Below are positions 15,369-24,300 of a stretch of DNA of 64,000 bases, piece by piece. Origin of the DNA: Acetatifactor muris. GTDB lineage: Bacteria > Bacillota > Clostridia > Lachnospirales > Lachnospiraceae. Under the pieces are notes generated by a model. The model did not search any database. It saw nothing but the letters and a program-made list of their open reading frames with translations, and had not been told where the DNA came from. Position numbers and translations under genes: made by a program. The stretch covers positions 1 to 64,000 of the forward strand of contig NZ_JANJZD010000017.1 in the NCBI RefSeq assembly GCF_024623325.1. Reading direction: 5' to 3'. Every line of letters begins with the position of its first letter. The stretch's first letter is position 1.

Positions 15369-16673
15369 ATGTTTCACAATGTCAGATCTAATCGTATTCT
15401 TGCAAAGGGTGTTTCTGTCAGCAACGACACCTGGGTCACTGGGATTAACAACAACGACCTGGTGGTGGGGCCTTCCGGCGGCGGAAAAACCAGGGGCTAT
15501 GTGGTGCCCAACATCCTCCATACCCAGGACAGCCTCATTGTGGCCGACACCAAGGGGAATCTGCGCAGGCTCTACGGCAGTCACCTGGAAAAGCAGGGCT
15601 ACACGGTCATGCACCTGGACTTCACCGACACGGCCGCCACTCCCTGGGGCTACAATCCCCTGACTTATATCCGGAAATGCCGGGACAGCGAGGCCAACCG
15701 GGAGGGCGATTACTACAACGAGCAGGACATCAAGAAAGTGGCGCAGGCTATCTGCCCGTGCAATAACTCCAAAGATCCTTTCTGGGACATGGCTGCCCAG
15801 ATGTACCTGGAGGCCATCCTCCTTTTCGTCCTGAACCGGCTGCCCCGGAAGCAGCATGACCTGTACCAGGCGTATACCTTCCTTACGAAGATGGGGACTG
15901 CCGAACTGGACGACGTGGTGGCGGAGGAATGCATTGCGCACCCGGACTGCGCTTTTGCGCGGAAATTCAGGATGGTGCAGCAGAATACAAAGGCGGACAG
16001 GATGGACGCCAGCATCAAGGGGATCCTGGCCCAGCACCTGGATGTGGTGTCTTACTCCGGCATGAAACGGATGTTCCGGATGCAGCGCCAGGTGGACCTG
16101 GGGGCGTTCCTTAGGGGAAAGACGGTCCTGTTCCTGTCCGTCAGCGACTCCGACCGCAGTCAGGATGCCCTGATCAATCTGTTCTATACCCAGGCGCTGC
16201 AGTACCTTATGGCTGCTGCGGACAGGCAGCCGGACAGCCGGCTTCCCATACCGGTGCGATTTATTCTGGACGATTTCAGTACCAACACCTTGATTCCTGA
16301 TTTCGACAAGATCATCTCCGTGATCCGTTCCCGGGAGATTTATGTCAGCCTGATCGTACAGAGCCTTTCCCAGCTGGAGGGCCTCTACGGAGAGGCAAAG
16401 GCCCAGACCATCATCAATAACTGCGACCATTGCCTGTACCTGGGTGGGACAGACACCCGGACGGCAAGGTATTTTGCGGAAAAGTTCAACTGCCAGGTTT
16501 CCACGGTCTTAAACCTCCCCTTAGACAGCCTGTTCCTCTTCACCCGGGGCAGCGAGCCGCGGAAGGCTGTAAAGTACGAGCTGAATGGAGATGATGCCTA
16601 CCGCAGCCTGATGGAAGCGATGGAACAGGCTGTTGATGAGAGCGAAGCGGTATTCGGGAGGGATGGGCTGTAA
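15369..16673 (+). CDS. VirD4/TraG-like ATPase lacking membrane anchor
   Basis: The 434-residue protein has Walker A GPSGGGKT at residues 34-41, LIVADTKGNLRRLYGSHLEKQGYTV and YNPLTYI typical of conjugative coupling proteins, a Walker B-like RFILDDF, and LIVQSLSQLEGLYG ... NNCDHCLYLGGTD (the T4SS-DNA transfer domain). Coupling proteins pump DNA or protein through type IV secretion channels and normally carry two N-terminal membrane helices. This one begins 33 residues before the P-loop and has none. ATG 15369 is preceded by GAAGGGAG. No relaxase, VirB4 or other mating-pore gene is in the window, so conjugation is doubtful. Confidence 0.88.
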   Translation: MFHNVRSNRILAKGVSVSNDTWVTGINNNDLVVGPSGGGKTRGYVVPNILHTQDSLIVADTKGNLRRLYGSHLEKQGYTVMHLDFTDTAATPWGYNPLTYIRKCRDSEANREGDYYNEQDIKKVAQAICPCNNSKDPFWDMAAQMYLEAILLFVLNRLPRKQHDLYQAYTFLTKMGTAELDDVVAEECIAHPDCAFARKFRMVQQNTKADRMDASIKGILAQHLDVVSYSGMKRMFRMQRQVDLGAFLRGKTVLFLSVSDSDRSQDALINLFYTQALQYLMAAADRQPDSRLPIPVRFILDDFSTNTLIPDFDKIISVIRSREIYVSLIVQSLSQLEGLYGEAKAQTIINNCDHCLYLGGTDTRTARYFAEKFNCQVSTVLNLPLDSLFLFTRGSEPRKAVKYELNGDDAYRSLMEAMEQAVDESEAVFGRDGL

Positions 16674-16827
16674 GTTGTTTTTTTCTTTAGCGTGTGCTAA
16701 GATGGCAGAAAGCAGGAAAAGATGCAGAAGGCCGGTTCCTGCAAGGTGATGGCAGGACGGCGGCTGCAAAAAGAAGGAGCAAACATTGAAAGGAATGTCA
16801 GCCGATAACAGGCAGGAGGGTGTAAAC

Positions 16828-17928
16828 ATGGAAAAACAGAACAAAGATCTTTTGACACTGGAGGAGCGACTTCAATATGCGGCAGAATCCCGGGCATCCT
16901 CACCGGAAGCCGCCGTCCGGATGGTACGGAAATTTTCCGGAATCCCCGCGGGGTATTTTTTCTGCGGAGGGGAAGACTTGAATGCCATGAATGAACTGAC
17001 AGGGAAGTTCTGGGATCATCCCTCTGTGGACGTGGATACCTATCATGGCTTCAGCCAGACCTTCAGGCTGGCGATACTCTACGATACCGCCTGCCGCATG
17101 CGGGACCAGCCGGAAACCATACTGTCCGGGGAGGACTCCTGTAATCCCTGTCGGCTCGTCTGGAGCGCCGCCACGGTCAACGCCGTCATTCTGCTGGGGC
17201 TGATGCTGTTGGACCATGCGAAGGGCAGGGGGAAGAACAAAGACATCTACCACTGCATGAGGATGACCCTGGGACAGTATCTGGATGCCCTGGCGGAATT
17301 TATTTCCGAAAAGGAGGGGAAGCCGGGAACGTCCCGGACAGATTTCCGATTGTTTGTACAGAGCTTCCTGAAGAGCCACGACGGCTCCAGTCCCCTGGGG
17401 GAGGCGTTGGCGGACATCCTCAGGCGCTATATTGCCGCGCGGCAGGAATTTGGCCGTGTGGACCATATTCTCCGCTGCATGGACGCCCTTTCCTGCTGTC
17501 TGGAAAAACAGGGAGGGATGCAGGCGGACAGCGCGAGGCGCTTCCGGGAGGTTCTGGGTAAGTATTGTCCCGGTTTGGATGGAAGGAAGCTGATGGAGGA
17601 AGGCGGAGGGTACCCGGATCCTTATGGGCATTATCTCGCCCTGGCCGGAGAGTATCCGGAGGATACGCCGGACCCCGGCAGCGAAGGGCTTGCGCCGAGA
17701 GCTGTGCGCAGCCAGGTATTTTTGCCTGGGTATGACTGGAGTCCCCAGTCCCTGAGCGCGCTGGCAGCCCAGACGCCTTTTGGGGATTTCCGGGAGCTTC
17801 TGGAGAAGAACATCTGCGGGGAACGGATGGCCCATGCCATGAATGAGATGAACGCGGCTGTAGCGTATCTGTATACGCTGTGGGTGGAGCCATATCTGCC
17901 GGTTGAGGAGGATCTTTTCCAACTGTGA
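16828..17928 (+). CDS. Unrecognised 366-residue island protein
   Basis: I recognise no family. The chosen ATG 16828 follows GGAGGG at 8 bp; ATG 16795 and TTG 16786 have poorer sites. The sequence is soluble and largely helical, opening EKQNKDLLTLEERLQYAAESRASSPEA in spirit of an N-terminal helical arm. Single-copy landmarks are FFCGGEDLNAMNELTGKFWDHP, a helix around VNAVILLGLMLLDHAKG that is hydrophobic but too mixed for a clear membrane span, and PGYDWSPQSLSALAAQTPFGDF near the C-terminus. It is 154 bp after the VirD4-like gene on the same strand and probably in the same operon. Confidence 0.7.
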   Translation: MEKQNKDLLTLEERLQYAAESRASSPEAAVRMVRKFSGIPAGYFFCGGEDLNAMNELTGKFWDHPSVDVDTYHGFSQTFRLAILYDTACRMRDQPETILSGEDSCNPCRLVWSAATVNAVILLGLMLLDHAKGRGKNKDIYHCMRMTLGQYLDALAEFISEKEGKPGTSRTDFRLFVQSFLKSHDGSSPLGEALADILRRYIAARQEFGRVDHILRCMDALSCCLEKQGGMQADSARRFREVLGKYCPGLDGRKLMEEGGGYPDPYGHYLALAGEYPEDTPDPGSEGLAPRAVRSQVFLPGYDWSPQSLSALAAQTPFGDFRELLEKNICGERMAHAMNEMNAAVAYLYTLWVEPYLPVEEDLFQL

Positions 17929-18046
17929 CAGCCCATACAGGATTCCGCAAGATGCAGTGGGGACGTCTTGCGGGAATCCGCCGGATTGTTTTAAGACAAG
18001 GCGCACATGGTATCCCCGATTTCAGGAGAGGAGAGGTAAGAAAAGG

Positions 18047-19366
18047 ATGAGAATATTGGAGGGAGACTGGGGAAATTCCCAAAAGAACCTGCTGTGCCTC
18101 CAGGAGGTGACAGACAGGCTGATAGGCCATATGAAGGGGCATGGATACTCCTTCCGACCGCAGATCACGGACGGGAAGGGAAACTTTAGTCAGGAGAAGC
18201 TCTGTGTTCTGGTGGGGGAACTCGTGAGCGGCTGGGCGGAGAAGCTGCAGGAGTATATGGACAGGGATCCGGCTACAGGAGAGAGCCTGGCGGAATCCTA
18301 TCTTGGGGAGCGGCGGGAGCTGTATGGCCTCTACTTCTATCTGGTTATGCGCTGCAGTCTGTACGAGGGAGCGTATATGCGTGCCTATCCCAACAGTGTC
18401 GTGTCGAAGGAGCGGACGGATTTTGCTTTCCTTCTGGAACAGGCCAGGCGGATTTCCAGGAGATGGTGCGTCATGGTCGGGCCGGACGGCAGCAAAAGGA
18501 ATGAACTCTACGAGGGCTATGACCCACACTTTGGCTTCCATCTCTATAAAACCATTGTTGATCCAGAGAGATTGTTCAGCAACAGCGCCCTGAGTCCCTG
18601 GTGGGAGCTGCCTGATACCAGGCTTGATTCCATGACCAATGAGGGAAACATGAAACGCATTTTTATCAGGCATCTTTCGGGTTCTTGCCGGAAAGGAAGG
18701 GGCGAGGGGATCGCCCGGGACGAAGCGGCGGAATCGGGTGAAGGAACAGCCCCGGACAAAGACACGACTCTGGAGGAAGGGGCAGTCCGGGCAGAAAAAG
18801 CGGTGCAGACAGAGAATGGCAGCGGCGAGGACGGAATGGAAGGCTCTGTGTGCTGCGAAAACAGGGAAAACACCGATGTCCATGCTGAGGGAGCCGAAGG
18901 CGGCCCGGACGGCGATGACGGCTACGAGGATGCCTATGAGGATTATGATGACTATGACGATTATGATTATGATGCCTATGCGGATGATGATGAGGACGAT
19001 GACCCTTACCCGTTCCCTGATTTCGAAAGCAAAGCCGCATTTGAGGCCGCCGAGTTAGAGCGGATGGCAGAGGAGTACGAGCGGAGGGATTACCTGGCCG
19101 GGCTTGCCTTAGGCTTTGCATGCAAGGCCGAGTATCGGGAAGCCTGCAAGAGGTTTGCGGCGCTCTTTGAGAAGGCCGATGCTGCGGTGCTGCGGGACTT
19201 TTCACAGGAGCTGGAGATGATCGTAGACCTGTATCTGATCGGGCGGGAGCTCTCCCCCATGGCGGATACAAATAAGGTATTGGACGTGTACAGCCGCATT
19301 TACGACGGCCCCTGCAGGCAGGCGGAACGTTATGAGAGGGGGCTGCAATGGAAGAAAAATCAGTGA
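18047..19366 (+). CDS. Unrecognised 439-residue protein with Asp/Tyr tract
   Basis: No family recognised. Start ATG 18047 lies behind AGGAGAGG. The N-terminal half (residues 1-205) is mixed alpha/beta with YFYLVMRCSLYEGAYMRAY and DPHFGFHLYKTIVDP. Residues ~210-285 are a Glu/Ala/Gly linker. Residues ~290-325 form an extreme acidic stretch of alternating Asp and Tyr (EDYDDYDDYDYDAYADDDED). The C-terminal ~110 residues are helical. The acidic tract could bind calcium or mimic DNA. It overlaps the next gene by 19 bp, which implies translational coupling. Confidence 0.7.
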   Translation: MRILEGDWGNSQKNLLCLQEVTDRLIGHMKGHGYSFRPQITDGKGNFSQEKLCVLVGELVSGWAEKLQEYMDRDPATGESLAESYLGERRELYGLYFYLVMRCSLYEGAYMRAYPNSVVSKERTDFAFLLEQARRISRRWCVMVGPDGSKRNELYEGYDPHFGFHLYKTIVDPERLFSNSALSPWWELPDTRLDSMTNEGNMKRIFIRHLSGSCRKGRGEGIARDEAAESGEGTAPDKDTTLEEGAVRAEKAVQTENGSGEDGMEGSVCCENRENTDVHAEGAEGGPDGDDGYEDAYEDYDDYDDYDYDAYADDDEDDDPYPFPDFESKAAFEAAELERMAEEYERRDYLAGLALGFACKAEYREACKRFAALFEKADAAVLRDFSQELEMIVDLYLIGRELSPMADTNKVLDVYSRIYDGPCRQAERYERGLQWKKNQ

Positions 19367-21072
19367 ACAGCATCCGTGAGATTTTCTACAATGACATTAT
19401 CTACGATTACCAGGTCAAATGCGAAGGGGAACGTGAGAGGGCTTTTCTCTACAGGGCTTTTTGGGCGGAGAATGTTTCGGGGCTGCTGAAATGCCTTGAC
19501 AGGTCGCTTTCGGAGTATGGCCGCAGGAATCACCTGCAGACCAAGGGCAGGTCCCGGATCAGGGAATTGTTGGAAGAGGCTATGCGGGAGGATCCGGAAT
19601 GGAGCAGGCTGTTGGAGGAGGCGCCGGGGAAAGGCAGGGACTTTTGGGAGAAACTTCCATGGCTTTTGGCGGAGAAACCCATACGGCCCCGGGACGAGTC
19701 CCGTATCAAGGAGCTGCTGGGTAAAGCGATGGGAATGGAGGAATGCTCGGAGTGGGCCAGGGCCAGGAACCAGGACAAAACCAAAGATGTGCTTCTAAGG
19801 GAGGTGCCGGGGAAGGACAAGAAGGAGCGCCGTGATTTCTGGGAGGAGCTTTGGCGGAACGATGCCGGTTATATGGCGGGGCTGATCACGGACACGGACT
19901 ATTATCTGTGGCTGACGCAGTACCTGGCTGAGCGGGACATCTATTATAAGGATAACAGCATGCCGGACGGGCATTTGTGGCTGGAAACGCTGCTGTTGGA
20001 GGCGGGCGCGGTGAAGCCGGGGAAGGCAGAAAGCGGGAAGAATCCGGAGAGGGCGCAGGAGCCGGGGAACGGGAAACAGGCAGGGAATCCGGATGCCGGG
20101 CAGAGCGAAGACTTCCGCATCAAGGCCAATGTGGGAAAGAAGCTGGCTGAGCTGGCGAGGCTGATACGGGAGGAACGGGATGCCGGAGGGACGGAAATTG
20201 CCGGCAGGCTGCAGCATCTGGAGATCACTGTGAAAAACGGGGAGGATGAGAAGAGGGAGGACTACCTGCCCTGGCTGACCGCCCATCTGGAGCAGATGGC
20301 GCTCCATATTAAGATCAAGACATGGCTGCAGGACAGCGGATACCCCGCCAGAGGGCAGGAGGGGGCAAGGAAGTCCGGAAAGGAGCCCCGGAAGCAGGAC
20401 TTTTCCCTGCGGCTCTTCGAGGCGTACTGTGACAGCAGGGAGGGCTATGAGTTCTGCAGGAAGGACCAGGCGGGCGGGGAGGGCAGCGGAGCCTGGCATA
20501 TGGAAGGCCAGGGATTCTGCGTGTTGGATGTGACCCCCCAGCAGGCTGACAAACTTCGGGAGAGCCTGGAGCAGGACAGGGAGCGGCCGCCCTATCTCTA
20601 TATTCCGCTTGCCATACACACAGCGAGTGGATGTGTCTTCTTCCTTGCGGGGAAAGAGAACTACAGGGAACTGTATGAGCGGGCGGGGAAGAGGCCGGAT
20701 ATGGGAAAGGCGCTGAAGGAGGCTTATGAGAAGGCAGAGGCCTGCTACTGCTTTGACTATCTGCGCCTGGACAAAAAGTTCCGGGAACAGTTCCTCGGGG
20801 ATGTGGGAGGGGCGTTCCGCCTGCATCCTACCTTTCACAAAAGACAGAGGAAAAACTATGAGGAGGTTTTGGAGGATTTCAAGCGGTACTGCAAGCGCGG
20901 GTGCGACAGCCCGCGCCGGGTGGTGAAGAACCTGAATGAGGAAATGGAAATGCCTGCCGATATCCGGAACGCGTTTAACTGGGCTTTCGATAATGTGGAA
21001 GAGATGGAAGTAAGCCTTGAGGCTGCGGTTTCCTTCCACCATACCCGGGAAATGGCGGACAGGGAGTATTGA
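19348..21072 (+). CDS. Unrecognised 574-residue protein with internal repeat
   Basis: No family recognised. ATG 19348 lies inside the end of the preceding gene with GAGAGGGG before it. Residues 69-101 (SRIRELLEEAM ... APGKGRDFWEKL) are repeated at 118-166 (SRIKELLGKAM ... VPGKDKKERRDFWEEL), so part of the N-terminal helical region is duplicated. A Gly/Lys/Asn/Gln linker lies near residues 223-250. The C-terminal half has a beta-rich segment, GQGFCVLDVTPQQADKL ... PYLYIPLAIHTASGCVFFLAGKENY, and a basic helix, FHKRQRKNYEEVLEDFKRYCKRG. Presumably it acts with its two upstream partners. Confidence 0.7.
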   Translation: MEEKSVNSIREIFYNDIIYDYQVKCEGERERAFLYRAFWAENVSGLLKCLDRSLSEYGRRNHLQTKGRSRIRELLEEAMREDPEWSRLLEEAPGKGRDFWEKLPWLLAEKPIRPRDESRIKELLGKAMGMEECSEWARARNQDKTKDVLLREVPGKDKKERRDFWEELWRNDAGYMAGLITDTDYYLWLTQYLAERDIYYKDNSMPDGHLWLETLLLEAGAVKPGKAESGKNPERAQEPGNGKQAGNPDAGQSEDFRIKANVGKKLAELARLIREERDAGGTEIAGRLQHLEITVKNGEDEKREDYLPWLTAHLEQMALHIKIKTWLQDSGYPARGQEGARKSGKEPRKQDFSLRLFEAYCDSREGYEFCRKDQAGGEGSGAWHMEGQGFCVLDVTPQQADKLRESLEQDRERPPYLYIPLAIHTASGCVFFLAGKENYRELYERAGKRPDMGKALKEAYEKAEACYCFDYLRLDKKFREQFLGDVGGAFRLHPTFHKRQRKNYEEVLEDFKRYCKRGCDSPRRVVKNLNEEMEMPADIRNAFNWAFDNVEEMEVSLEAAVSFHHTREMADREY

Positions 21073-21385
21073 GCCTTATTCAGCTGTACCGGGCAAGATG
21101 CTGTACGATTGTTTCTCTGACGGAGGATTATTTTGAGGGCTGCAATTAGGCTTTACGGAGAACGACGTAAATATCGCCCTGGTTTCAAAGGGCAGGTATT
21201 CTAGAGGTCCAAGGAGGGAGGCGATGCGGCGGACATGCCGTTGCTTTTCACGGCTTCGCAGTCAGCTGGCTGTTATTCCTGTTCGGACACGATAAAAATA
21301 TATGCTGTCAGTTGTTTTTATGTCTTCTATGTGTTAATATAACAATAGAATTTCGTATCAAAATATACCGGAGGAGGAGAGCAAG
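21073..21385. other. Intergenic region before the giant protease gene
   Basis: The 313 bp carry no supported gene. Around 21320-21360 the sequence turns AT-rich (TTGTTT near 21314, TAATAT near 21336), a plausible but weak promoter for the giant gene, just before GGAGGAGG at 21370. The region lacks the GTAA-N3-TTAC box, so this gene may be read through from promoter B or be controlled separately. Confidence 0.5.
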
Positions 21386-24300
21386 ATGGACAGTACCACC
21401 AGACAGTACAATGTTTCTATTTTTCACTGTTCGGGGACAGGGAACACGCCAAGCTCTGCGGTTCATATGGAAGTGACCGGAGACTTCAAGGCATTTTATG
21501 AGGATGCAATGGACTGGATAAGGGCGTTTCACCAGTGCGGAAAAGAGGACAGATTCCGGATACATGATGGAGAGGAGGAAGAAGGCTTTTTTGTCCGCTG
21601 CGATGAGGCGGAGGTTATCCTTTCTCTGTTGTATTGCTGTAAAGAACATAAAGCCGCTGTCAGGGAAATCTTCTATCAGGGAAACCACTACACAGACATA
21701 TCGGATATCCGGTTTTCAGAGGGATTTGTTGCCGACAAATATGGGGTTGATGGGTTTGGCAACGCTGACCGCATTAATATCCGGCTGCATGCGAAGAGGA
21801 ACGGCCGCGATACACTGGTATATATATTCGGACCGGAATTCGGCTATATACCCACGGACAATTATGAGGAAGAACTCTGTATTTTCGGATATCCTCTCTC
21901 CCACGGCATGGTGGAAACAGAAGAAAAGCGGATGTATTATGCGGGAACCTGCTGTTATCCCTGCTATGAAGAGATAGACGATTTCTACTACCCCAGCCCT
22001 GGGGTAAAAATCTGTGATTATCATGACGGAGTGGAGCTTTTTCTTGAAACAGACGGAAAAAATGTGACATTCAGCGCATTGATGGACGGCAGGCTGTATA
22101 AGAAGATAAGCAAAGACGATGAAAAAATCGTCTTCCATTCCGCGCTGCACGAAGACGTCCTGCTGCGCGAAATGAGACTTTATGAGGCGTGTGAGGGCGG
22201 CGCCCGGAAACTCAGCTTTTGGCAGTGCAGGGACATGCAGGATGTGGAATTTGGGAAGGACAGCAGCGGCAGATACCGGTATATGGGAGACAACAGGGAG
22301 GTTGCCGAAATATGGGCAGACAGGGCCTTCGTTCCGCCGCAGACACCGGACCCGGGCAGCCTGAACCGGGAGTCTGCGCTCAGGTTGTGCAGGGACTATA
22401 TCAGGGCGTTTTATGCAGAGCGCTCCGACCGGATTCCGGAAGCCTCCGAAACCGGCGCAAATCCCAAAGAACCGGAAACTGCAGCGGCTGCCGAAGAGAA
22501 AAAGATATGGAATGAGTTTCGGAGAATCCTGGAAGATATCCAGGGGAAATACGGTTTGTCGGCGGCAGAGAAGGCTGCATATGAAGTGAAAGCGGAATAT
22601 AAGGAGGCGACGAATGCCGAAGTATTATATGCAGCCAGTATATTTTTTTCACTGGAGGATAGGGAACTGGAGAAACTTCTGCCTACAGAGAAGCTGCGGA
22701 AAGAATATGAAGTGCTGAAAACTGCCGTCAAGGATGATCTGAACCTTCAGGCTGACCCGGATGTATCCATATTCAGCGAGCTGCGGGAAATTTTTGCCGG
22801 GGATTTTTTCTATCTCAACCGGATTACCATTCCCTGGGAGACGGAAGACAGATTTCTTCCCGTTCCGGATGATGATGTGCGCAGCGGGATAATTTCCGAA
22901 TACAGTTCAATTTTCCTGTTGGTATCGCTTGCAGGGAAAAGGCTTTATAATCCGGATCCAGGCAGATATAGGTGCAGAGATTTTCTTTCTATCATAAAAT
23001 ACTACAGGACAAATAAGCCCAGGAAGGAATCTCCGAAAAAGGAAATTGATACTGTCATAGCCCTGCGCAAAAGGCTTCGGGATGGGCTGAGGGCCGGGGT
23101 CAGGGGCCAGGATATGGCGGTTGAGAAGTTTGTGGACGGCTATATCCGTTATCAGATCCGGGGGAAGGTATCGGGCAAACCCGCAGGCCTTTATCTCTTT
23201 GCGGGACCTCCCGGAACCGGCAAGACCTATCTGGCGGAAACCTTTGCGGGGCTTAAGGATATGCGGGAGGCGGGATATCAGTACCGGCGTTTTGACATGT
23301 CTGCCTATGGAGGCGGAAGCAGCGATGCCGTGTCAGGGCTGGTGGGCTTTGAAAGAACCTGGAGAGCGGCGCAGCCCGGACAGCTTACGGATTTTGTGAA
23401 GAAGAACCCCAAATGTGTCCTGCTTTTTGATGAGATAGAGAAAGCCAGTCCCCAGGTCAGATTCCTTTTCCTGAGCATACTGGAAGGGGCGGTTCTCATA
23501 GATAAATATTATAATGAGCAGGTTTCTTTCGAGGACGCAATCCTCATATTTACCACAAATGAGGGCAGGGATCTCTACGAAGATAACAGCGAGGTGAATC
23601 TGACGGCGCTGTCGGATTCTGCCGTGATAGAAGGCCTTCAGGCGTCAAAGTTTGCGCCGGAGCTGATTTCCCGCTTTATGTCCGGGACGATCATTATGTT
23701 CAACCACCTGGACTATTTTAATATGTCTGCAATCTTTGCGAATTCCGTGAACCAGGCTGTGGAGCAGATACGCAGGGACCGGGATAATCTGCACTTTAAT
23801 CTTGTCTATGACGATAAACTGCCCAAGCTTTATCTGTTGAGCAAGGGGGACAGAATCGATGCCAGATTTGTCAGCGCAAATGCCCGAAAGACGGCAGAGG
23901 ATTATTTCCTGGAAGCAGTGGAATATATGGGAAAACACTGTCCCGGCAGTCTGGGGGAAGTAAATAAGGCGTCTGTCTCGGTAGAGGTAACGGAGAAGAG
24001 CCGGAAATATTTTGAGATGACACAGAGGCCGCGGATCCTTCTATACACGGAAGAGGGTACGGCGCTGTACACAGGCGAGACTGTCCGTATCAGCAGCGGC
24101 TTCCTTCCGGAGAAGGCGCTGAAGGAATTGGGGCAGATGGCGGACTGCGACCTGGCAGAGCATGCAGAAAGTGAAAAAGGGCATGAAAAGAGCTTCCGGA
24201 AATTTCTTCAAAGCTGCAATTGGAACAGCCGCAGGAGAGAGGACAGATATGACGCAATCCTGATCGATTTGGGGGAAAATTCCAAGAAATACAAAGCGAC

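Noticed and set aside
14666..16673. Interpretation of the clpP/virD4-like pair as part of a complete conjugative element
   Set aside because: No relaxase, VirB4-like ATPase, mating-pore protein, integrase or replication gene is present in the window; only decayed regulatory scraps of such elements are seen.
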